Source: Pseudomonadota bacterium (GTDB taxonomy: Bacteria > Pseudomonadota > Gammaproteobacteria > Burkholderiales > Burkholderiaceae_C). From it: a stretch of DNA of 33,973 bases. The translations under genes were made by a program, and so were the position numbers. The notes beneath the pieces are model-generated. The model was not told the DNA's origin. It ran no database searches and saw only the letters and a list, made by a program, of their open reading frames with translations. Shown here in pieces: positions 26,570-33,973 of the stretch. Where the stretch lies: NCBI GenBank assembly GCA_021807445.1, contig JAKBCY010000006.1:1-33973 (forward strand). Direction: 5' to 3'. Each line of letters opens with the position of its first letter. The first letter of the stretch is position 1.

Positions 26570-28054
26570 TTACTGCAGTTTGGAGGCAGCCACGTGCTGC
26601 AGGAGTTGGGTGACGCTGGCTTGCATTGGGTCGGTGAAGAACTTGGGGTACACGCCGAACCAGAGGACCGCAGCGGCGAGCAGAGCCAAGATGAGGAACT
26701 CGCGCGCCCCGATGTCTTTCAGTGCCGCAACGTGCTCGTTGCGAACGGGGCCAAAGAACACGCGCTTGACCATCCAGAGCGTGTAACCGGCGGCAAGGAT
26801 CAGGGTCGTGGCCGCCAGCATGCCGAGCCAGAAATTTGCCTTCACAGCGGCGAGAATGACCATCCACTCACCGACAAAACCACTTGTGCCAGGCAAGCCC
26901 GCATTGGCCATCGCGAACAGCACAGCGAACGCGGCAAAGCGTGGCATGGCAGTCGTCACACCGCCATAGTCGGCAATCGCACGAGTGTGCATACGGTCAT
27001 ACAACACGCCAATGCTCATAAACATCGCACCTGAGACAAACCCGTGCGAGATCATCTGCATCAAGCCACCCTGTACACCAAGCTCGGAGAACAAGAAAAA
27101 ACCAAGCGTGACAAAACCCATGTGCGCGATGGACGAATAGGCCACCAGCTTCTTCATATCCGTCTGCACCATGGCCACCAAACCGATATAGATGACCGCA
27201 ATGACGGATAGCGCAATGACGATTGGGGCCAGTTCGTGACTTGCATCAGGCACGATAGGCAAGACAAACCGAACGAAACCGTAAGCGCCAAGCTTAAGCA
27301 TGATCGCTGCAAGGACGATGGAGCCCCCCGTTGGGGCTTCAACGTGCGCATCGGGCAACCACGTATGCACCGGCCACATCGGAATCTTCACCGCGAATGC
27401 GAAAAAGAACGCCACAAAAAGCAGGATCTGCGCCACGCTGGACAGCGGAACCGTGTACCAGTCAAGAATGTTGAAGCTACCGCCGGACTGGAAGTAAAGG
27501 TAGATGAGCGCCACAAGCATCAGCAGCGACCCCAGGAGCGTATAGAGAAAGAACTTAAACGCGGCATACACCCGGCGTGGTCCTCCCCAGATTCCGATAA
27601 TGAGGTACATCGGAATCAGCGTTGCCTCGAAGAACACGTAGAACAAAATACCGTCAAGCGCGCAAAACACGCCAACCATCAATCCGGAAAGGATGAGGAA
27701 GGAGGCCATGTAGAGCGCGACGCGCTCCGTGATGACTTCCCAGCCCGCGATCACCGTGATGACAGTGATGAAGGCAGTCAGTGGGATAAACCACAATGAA
27801 ATACCGTCGATCCCGAGGTAATAGTGAATGTTAAACGGCTCGATCCAAGGCGCGCGCTCAACGAACTGCATACCCGCGTCGGCGAGGTTGAAGCTCGTCA
27901 CCAAAGGGATCGTGACCAGGAAACTCAAAATGCTTCCGGCAAGTGCCAGGGAGCGCATAGCGGGAGCATTGGAATCCCGCCCGAGCAGCAATATCAGGAT
28001 GCCGAAGGCGATGGGCGTCCAGATGGACAGGCTCAGCAAGGGTAGCGATTGCAT
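26570..28054 (-). CDS. nuoM: NADH-quinone oxidoreductase subunit M (494 aa)
   Basis: From ATG 28054: MQSLPLLSLSIWTPIAFGILILLLG...MWPVHTWLPDAHVEAPTGGSIVLAAIMLKLGAYGFVRF. Confidence 0.97.
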   Translation of the reverse strand: MQSLPLLSLSIWTPIAFGILILLLGRDSNAPAMRSLALAGSILSFLVTIPLVTSFNLADAGMQFVERAPWIEPFNIHYYLGIDGISLWFIPLTAFITVITVIAGWEVITERVALYMASFLILSGLMVGVFCALDGILFYVFFEATLIPMYLIIGIWGGPRRVYAAFKFFLYTLLGSLLMLVALIYLYFQSGGSFNILDWYTVPLSSVAQILLFVAFFFAFAVKIPMWPVHTWLPDAHVEAPTGGSIVLAAIMLKLGAYGFVRFVLPIVPDASHELAPIVIALSVIAVIYIGLVAMVQTDMKKLVAYSSIAHMGFVTLGFFLFSELGVQGGLMQMISHGFVSGAMFMSIGVLYDRMHTRAIADYGGVTTAMPRFAAFAVLFAMANAGLPGTSGFVGEWMVILAAVKANFWLGMLAATTLILAAGYTLWMVKRVFFGPVRNEHVAALKDIGAREFLILALLAAAVLWFGVYPKFFTDPMQASVTQLLQHVAASKLQ

Positions 28055-28086
28055 AGGGTTGAACGAAGCCGCGGGCCCTGTTGGAT

Positions 28087-30114
28087 TTATCGGATGAACC
28101 AACCGGACAGCAGCTTGCCCGGAACGAATAGCCACATGAACACCACCACGCCAGCCACCATGGCCAATGCGTAGTAGTAAATGAAACCGGTTTGCAACTG
28201 CCGAATCAGACCGGCGGCGACGTCGATGACGCGCGCCGTACCGTTGACCACGAAACCGTCGATAAAGCCTGCATCGGCACCCTTCCACAATCCATTGCCG
28301 ACCAATCGGGTCCCCGCAGCAATGACATGCTCGTTGATCCAGTCCATGTAATACTTGTGATCAAGCAGACTGTAGACCGGTTTAAACATGCGCTGCACGG
28401 CTGCGGGAAAGGCCAGATTCACCATGTATGCGTACCACGCAACGAGCACCCCGGCAATTGCGAGCCAGAGCGGCAACGTGGTCACAGCATGCAGTGCCAT
28501 TTGTAGCGGGCCCTGGAAATGCTCGCGCAAATCTGTCATGGCCGGATGCGCGGCGGCATTCACGACAATGGCTCCGTTGAAAAACCCGCCAAAGAGCAGA
28601 GGCCGAATCGACACGAAACCGATTAGTGCAGAAGGGATGGCTAAAAGGATGAGTGGAAGCGTGACGACCCACGGTGATTCGTGTGGCTCCAGGGGTGCGT
28701 GGTGCTGGGCATGATCGTGCCCGCCGTGCTTGTCATGCGAAGATAGGTGACGGAAGCGCTCTTCGCCGTGGAACACCAAGAAATACAGTCTGAAGGAGTA
28801 AAGCGCGGTGACGAAAACACTGGCCGTCACGGCAAAAGTGGCAAATCCGGCCCCGGCCAGATGGCTGGCTGCCACCGCATCAATGATGCTGTCCTTTGAA
28901 TAAAAGCCAGAGAAAAACGGTGTTCCGATCAGCGCCAGCGACCCAATGAGAAACGTGATCCAAGTGATGGGCATGTACTTGCGCAGGCCGCCCATGTGGC
29001 GGATGTCCTGATCGTGATGCATGCCGATGATGACCGAGCCAGCAGCCAGGAACAAGAGCGCCTTGAAAAAGGCGTGGGTCATGAGGTGGAAGATTGCCAC
29101 CGAGTAGGCTGAGGCGCCTAGCGCAACAGTCATATAACCCAACTGCGAAAGCGTTGAGTACGCAATCACCCGTTTAATGTCGTTCTGGACTACCCCCAGG
29201 AAGCCCATGAACAGCGCCGTGATTGCGCCAATCACCAAGATGAAGGACAGCGCCGTATTGGACAACTCAAACAGCGGCGACATGCGCGCAACCATAAAGA
29301 TACCCGCTGTCACCATCGTGGCAGCATGAATCAGAGCAGAAATCGGCGTGGGACCTTCCATTGAATCGGGAAGCCACACGTGTAGCGGGAATTGCGCACT
29401 TTTCCCCATGGCACCCACGAACAGGCTGATGCACATCACGGTCATGAGCATCCAATCCGTGCCGGGAAATTGAAGCTTGGCAAGCTCTGGCGCCTTGGCA
29501 AAGATGTCGCTGTAGTTCAGGCTGCCAGAGTAGGCTAGCGCTAGGCCGATGCCAAGAATGAATCCAAAGTCACCCACGCGGTTAACAATGAACGCCTTCA
29601 TGTTGGCGAACACCGCAGATGGCCTCGTGTACCAGAAACCAATCAGAAGATACGAGACGAGCCCGACGGCCTCCCAGCCAAAGAACAACTGAAGCATGTT
29701 GTTGCTCATGACGAGCATCAGCATGCTGAAGGTGAACAGGCTGATGTAGGAGAAAAACCGCTGATAGCCGGGGTCATCAGCCATGTAGCCAATGGTGTAG
29801 ACATGCACGCACAGCGAGACAAAGGTCACGACCACCATCATCAGCGCTGAGAGGCTGTCGATCAGGAACCCGACATCCATTTTGAGCGCGCCGACCTGCA
29901 TCCACGTGTAGACCGTTCCGTTGTAGTGAGCACCACCCACCACCTGAACCAGGACCCATGCCGAGAGGGCGAAAGAAATCGCCACGCTACCTGTGGTGAC
30001 CGAATGGGCTCCAACGCGGCCGATTGTCTTACCGAATAGTCCGGCGATGATGGAACCCGCCAGCGGTGCCAGCGCGATGATGAGCAAAAGCGTGGGATTG
30101 AGCGTGCCTGCCAT
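28087..30114 (-). CDS. nuoL: NADH-quinone oxidoreductase subunit L (675 aa)
   Basis: MGKSAQFPLHVWLPDSMEGPTPISALIHAATMVTAGIFMVARMSPLFE; typical NuoL. Confidence 0.98.
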   Translation of the reverse strand: MAGTLNPTLLLIIALAPLAGSIIAGLFGKTIGRVGAHSVTTGSVAISFALSAWVLVQVVGGAHYNGTVYTWMQVGALKMDVGFLIDSLSALMMVVVTFVSLCVHVYTIGYMADDPGYQRFFSYISLFTFSMLMLVMSNNMLQLFFGWEAVGLVSYLLIGFWYTRPSAVFANMKAFIVNRVGDFGFILGIGLALAYSGSLNYSDIFAKAPELAKLQFPGTDWMLMTVMCISLFVGAMGKSAQFPLHVWLPDSMEGPTPISALIHAATMVTAGIFMVARMSPLFELSNTALSFILVIGAITALFMGFLGVVQNDIKRVIAYSTLSQLGYMTVALGASAYSVAIFHLMTHAFFKALLFLAAGSVIIGMHHDQDIRHMGGLRKYMPITWITFLIGSLALIGTPFFSGFYSKDSIIDAVAASHLAGAGFATFAVTASVFVTALYSFRLYFLVFHGEERFRHLSSHDKHGGHDHAQHHAPLEPHESPWVVTLPLILLAIPSALIGFVSIRPLLFGGFFNGAIVVNAAAHPAMTDLREHFQGPLQMALHAVTTLPLWLAIAGVLVAWYAYMVNLAFPAAVQRMFKPVYSLLDHKYYMDWINEHVIAAGTRLVGNGLWKGADAGFIDGFVVNGTARVIDVAAGLIRQLQTGFIYYYALAMVAGVVVFMWLFVPGKLLSGWFIR

Positions 30115-30117
30115 GCT

Positions 30118-30432
30118 TTAGCCCTTGAGATGATCGAGTTCATCCACGTTGATCGTGGACAGATTGCGAAATAACACAACCAGAATGGCCAGGCCAATGG
30201 CCGACTCAGCCGCTGCGACGGTGAGAATAAAGAACACGAAGACTTGACCGGCCATATCCTGCAGGTAGTGCGAGAAGGCGATGAAATTGAGATTCACCGC
30301 CAGAAGCATCAACTCGATGGCCATCAAGAGAATGATGAGGTTGCGCCGGTTGAGAAAAATGCCAACCACCGAGATGGCAAAGAGGATGGCGCCGAGTACT
30401 AAATAATGCGCGAGACTGAGAGATCCCAACAT
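30118..30432 (-). CDS. nuoK: NADH-quinone oxidoreductase subunit K (104 aa)
   Basis: [89 protein letters not shown]. Confidence 0.98.
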   Translation of the reverse strand: MLGSLSLAHYLVLGAILFAISVVGIFLNRRNLIILLMAIELMLLAVNLNFIAFSHYLQDMAGQVFVFFILTVAAAESAIGLAILVVLFRNLSTINVDELDHLKG

Positions 30433-30435
30433 GGT

Positions 30436-31071
30436 TTACTCCTTGCCCTCTGGCTTGATCTGGACCAAACGCACGCGGTCTTGTCGCCGCACTTTGACCT
30501 GCTCAGAGACTTGAATGCTCTTAGTATCTTTGCGGCGGCGCAGGGTCAGCGAAATGGCTGCAATGATGGCCACCAAAAGGATGACCGCTGCGATCTCTAG
30601 CGGGTAAAGGTAATGCGTGTATAGAACCAGCCCAAGTGCGTTCGTGTTGGGCATCTGTGCAAGGGCATGCGCCGCTGCGGAAGCCGGCTGTCCGCCAACT
30701 TGAGCCGCTGCGGTCTGCCCGCCGATCTGGAAGGCCTGCATCAGCACCGCGGCCATCTCCAGCACGATGAAGACTCCGACCAAAGCGGCCACTGGGAAGA
30801 ATCGCCAAAAACCTTGTCGCAGCCGATTGAGGTTGATGTCGAGCATCATCACCACGAACAAGAACAGCACCATGACGGCGCCCACGTAAACCAGGACCAG
30901 AACGATGGCAAGGAATTCCGCTCTCAACAGTATCCAGATGGTGGATGCCTGGAAAAACGCCAGCACCAAGTACAACGCCGAGTGCACCGGGTTACGTGAC
31001 GTAATGACACGGAACGCGGCAAAAAGAAGAACTGCGGCAAAGATGTAAAACAACGCGGTTTGGATGGTCAT
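30436..31071 (-). CDS. nuoJ: NADH-quinone oxidoreductase subunit J
   Basis: From ATG 31071: MTIQTALFYIFAAVLLFAAFRVITSRNPVHSALYLVLAFFQASTIWILLRAEFLAIVLVLVYVGAVMVLFLFVVMMLDIN. Confidence 0.97.
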   Translation of the reverse strand: MTIQTALFYIFAAVLLFAAFRVITSRNPVHSALYLVLAFFQASTIWILLRAEFLAIVLVLVYVGAVMVLFLFVVMMLDINLNRLRQGFWRFFPVAALVGVFIVLEMAAVLMQAFQIGGQTAAAQVGGQPASAAAHALAQMPNTNALGLVLYTHYLYPLEIAAVILLVAIIAAISLTLRRRKDTKSIQVSEQVKVRRQDRVRLVQIKPEGKE

Positions 31072-31188
31072 AGCGGGTAGGGAGTTCGACGGCGCAGACA
31101 AGGCCGCACGCTGCCGCATGCGAGGCGAGAGCCAGCTCGGGGGCCTTGCGCTTGACGAGGCATCATCCGAGACGGACCTCGTGAGCCT

Positions 31189-31677
31189 TCAGCGATATTG
31201 GGCGTCGGCCTCCTTGTTGGGCGCGATTTCGTGTTCGTAGCGGTCACCTACAGCCAGCAACATCTCCTTCGTGAAGTAAAGGTCGCCGCGCTGTTCGCCG
31301 TGATATTCAAAGATATGGGTCTCCACGATCGAGTCCACAGGGCAACTCTCCTCGCAAAAGCCACAGAAAATGCACTTGGTGAGATCAATGTCATAGCGTG
31401 TTGTGCGGCGCGTGCCGTCAGCGCGCTGGTCACTTTCGATGGTGATCGCCAGCGCGGGGCACACCGCCTCGCACAGTTTGCAGGCAATGCAACGTTCTTC
31501 CCCATTCGGGTAGCGGCGCAACGCATGCAACCCGCGAAACCGAGGAGACATCGGCGTTTTCTCTTCGGGGTATTGCACCGTAATCTTGCGTCGAAATGCG
31601 TGCTTTCCGGTCAGGGCCAGGCCCTTGAAGAGTTCGACCAGAAAAAAGCTGTTGAAAGTGTCGCGCACAGCGGCCAT
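31189..31677 (-). CDS. nuoI: NADH-quinone oxidoreductase subunit I (two 4Fe-4S clusters)
   Basis: From ATG 31677: [81 protein letters not shown]...[26 protein letters not shown]. Confidence 0.98.
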   Translation of the reverse strand: MAAVRDTFNSFFLVELFKGLALTGKHAFRRKITVQYPEEKTPMSPRFRGLHALRRYPNGEERCIACKLCEAVCPALAITIESDQRADGTRRTTRYDIDLTKCIFCGFCEESCPVDSIVETHIFEYHGEQRGDLYFTKEMLLAVGDRYEHEIAPNKEADAQYR

Positions 31678-31690
31678 GTTCGTACTCCGT

Positions 31691-32752
31691 TCAGTGCCAA
31701 ATCGACCAAGGGGTTTGCATCCACGCCGCAATCAGGACCAGCCACACCAAGGTGACCGGAATAAAAATCTTCCAGCCCAGGCGCATGATCTGGTCGTAGC
31801 GGTAACGCGGGAAGGTCGCACGCACCCACAGAAAGATGGACACCACGAGAAAGGCCTTGATACCGAGCCAAATCCATCCGGGGATGAAACCCAGGAAGGA
31901 CAGTGGCGCGTCCCACCCACCGAGAAACATGATCGTGGCGAGAAAGGAAACGAGGATCATGTTCGCGTATTCCGCCAGGAAGAACAGCGCGAACGACATA
32001 CCGGAATATTCGACCATGTGGCCAGCAACAATTTCCGACTCACCCTCGACCACATCAAATGGGTGGCGATTGGTTTCTGCAATTCCAGAAATGAGATAAA
32101 CGACAAAGATCGGCAACAGCGGTAGCCAATTCCATGACAGGAAATTGAGTCCCATGAGGGCGAAACGGCCCTGCTCCTGCCCAGCCACAATCTGAGTGAG
32201 ATTCAGGCTGCCCGAAACCATCAATACGACAACCAAGCAAAAGCCCATGGCGATCTCATAGCTCACCATCTGGGCCGACGCGCGCATCGCACCCAGGAAG
32301 GCGTACTTTGAATTGGATGCCCACCCAGCGATGATGACTCCGTAAACCTCCAGCGAGGTCACAGCCATAAGCAGCAAAAGCCCTGCGTTTACGTTAGCCA
32401 GCGCCACATCCGGTCCGAAAGGCATGACGGACCATGCCGCCAGAGCCGGCATGATGGTCATGATGGGGCCCAGAATGAACAAAAACTGGCTTGCCTGAGT
32501 CGGAACAATGATTTCCTTAAAGATGAACTTCAATCCGTCGGCTATCGGCTGCAAAAGTCCGTAGGGACCGACCCGATTCGGACCGATTCGCACCTGAATC
32601 CAGCCGATGAGTTTGCGCTCCCACAGCGTGAGATAGGCGACCGCAATGAACAGCGGCAACACAATAGCGACGATCTTGATAATGGTCCAAATCACCGGCC
32701 ATGCCACCGGGCCGAGCAGGTTCAATCCACCGGAGTTGAAGGCTTCAAACAT
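31691..32752 (-). CDS. nuoH: NADH-quinone oxidoreductase subunit H (353 aa)
   Basis: [37 protein letters not shown]...[42 protein letters not shown]. Confidence 0.98.
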   Translation of the reverse strand: MFEAFNSGGLNLLGPVAWPVIWTIIKIVAIVLPLFIAVAYLTLWERKLIGWIQVRIGPNRVGPYGLLQPIADGLKFIFKEIIVPTQASQFLFILGPIMTIMPALAAWSVMPFGPDVALANVNAGLLLLMAVTSLEVYGVIIAGWASNSKYAFLGAMRASAQMVSYEIAMGFCLVVVLMVSGSLNLTQIVAGQEQGRFALMGLNFLSWNWLPLLPIFVVYLISGIAETNRHPFDVVEGESEIVAGHMVEYSGMSFALFFLAEYANMILVSFLATIMFLGGWDAPLSFLGFIPGWIWLGIKAFLVVSIFLWVRATFPRYRYDQIMRLGWKIFIPVTLVWLVLIAAWMQTPWSIWH

Positions 32753-32755
32753 GGG

Positions 32756-33973
32756 TCAGGCCTTGTGCACAGAAACTGCGCCGAACATGGGGCCGAGGCC
32801 CACGGTGGCGGGGTGACCCGCTGAAATGCGTACAACGCCCGTCGCCAGACCATTGTCCAGCCTCACCGATAACTCAGTGGTAGCTGACCCTTGCTGGACT
32901 TTCACACGGTCCCCAGACTGCAGCCCGAGGCGCTGCCATGCGTCGGGGGCAAGCGCGACTTGCCCCGCTTGGCGCGCATCACGTGTTTGCTGCAGCGAAG
33001 TGGCACGCCTCACCACTGCGTCGCTGAAATAGATCGGCACTTCAGCCAGGCGTTCAAATTCGCTCGAACTCGGAGCCTCACCATGCAAGGTGAGGTGCGC
33101 AGGCAACTCCGTTGCGGCGCCCGCCTGAAGGCCCTCGGCAATATTCATGCCGTGCAACGCAGCATCGCGCACGGCCTCCACGGTGTCGTACTCAAAACCC
33201 GGCAAGCCAAGCTGATCTGCCAATACGCGCAGCACCTTCCACGCGGGTCGTGACTGGCCGACCGATCCGACGACCGGCTGATACGTCTGCAAGCTCCCCT
33301 CGCAATTGATGATCGCGCCCGCTGTTTCGCTGAATGGCGCAATCGGTAACAACACTTGGGCGTAATCGGCCACCGGGCCGCGGTAGGCAGATAGCGCCAC
33401 AACGAAACCGGATGCGCGCATAGCCGCCGCTGCGGCGGCACCGTCCTGCAGGTCGAAGTCGGGCTCGACACCGAGGAGAAGCATGGCCGCCGGGGATTGC
33501 TGCACCATTTGCGTCACGTTGAGGCCTCCGCGGGCGGGCTTGGCGCCAACCAAAAATGCCCCCACGGTATTCGCCGCTTCCACTGTGTAGCCGAAGCTTG
33601 CACCAGTATGCTCGGCGATCCAGCGCCCAAGGACGTCCAATTCACGCGCATTCGGATGCTGGGCGGCCGCGTTGCCCAGCAGGACGGCTTTGCGTTCGCC
33701 CGCCAGCAGGCCCTGCGCGACGCGCTGCGCATCCTCCGAGGGTTGCAAGCCCTGCAGAGCCTGAGGACGAGCAACGCTGGCCTGGTCCGCAACGCTCGCC
33801 GCCACTTCAGCGAGTCGATGGACCCATGCACTTGGCGGCGCGATAAGCCTGGCGTGCAGCGGCATGAGAAGTTCGTCGTCGGCGGCGTGCAACACGCTGA
33901 CCTTGGCGCCAGACTTGCTCGCGCGCCGTACCTTGGCGGCAAGCAGGGGATGGTCCTTGCGCAGAAACGATCA
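32756..33973 (-). CDS. nuoG: NADH-quinone oxidoreductase subunit G, C-terminal part (N-terminus beyond the window)
   Basis: Frame reads SFLRKDHPLLAAKVRRASKSGAKVSVLHAADDELLMPLHARLIAPPSAW...VEPDFDLQDGAAAAAAMRASGFVVALSAYRGPVADYAQVLLPIAPFSETAGAIINCEGSLQTYQPVVGSVGQSRPAWKVLRVLADQLGL; molybdopterin-type fold next to nuoH. The outermost codon (33971-33973) is TGA in this frame. Confidence 0.88.

Noticed and set aside
1-33973. CRISPR array, prophage, toxin-antitoxin or defence island
   Set aside because: No regularly spaced repeats, no integrase/phage structural genes and no recognisable TA or defence proteins were seen in either strand.

Overview
This window looks like a chromosomal fragment from an autotrophic proteobacterium, probably a betaproteobacterium. 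That placement is inferred from gene content and protein motifs; no search was run. Left to right it holds: (1) a Form IA-type RuBisCO operon on the minus strand (cbbL-cbbS-cbbQ, with cbbQ cut by the window edge), a divergent LysR-type cbbR, and a beta-carbonic anhydrase; (2) a minus-strand block of acyl-CoA/electron-transfer genes (nitronate monooxygenase-like, acyl-CoA dehydrogenase, etfA, etfB, MscS-type channel, enoyl-CoA hydratase, acyl-CoA synthetase, histone-deacetylase-like protein); (3) a plus-strand MoxR / DUF58 / TgpA-type transglutaminase operon; (4) a lytic transglycosylase, a small lipoprotein, an EamA transporter and a metallophosphoesterase; (5) a minus-strand complex I operon, nuoG(partial)-H-I-J-K-L-M-N, followed by DUF2818 and NUDIX genes. 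Most of this is ordinary core metabolism, and I found no convincing new multi-gene system. The observations most worth checking are two probable pseudogenes that the ORF track does not show as such (an Mpo1-like/DUF962 gene with an in-frame TGA, and a truncated, frameshifted PA2778-like/TPR gene), an in-frame TGA in nuoG at the window edge, and several precise intergenic inverted repeats (cbbR-cbbL, upstream of etfB, HDAC-MoxR, etfA-ACAD). No rRNA, tRNA, CRISPR array or intact mobile element was recognised.
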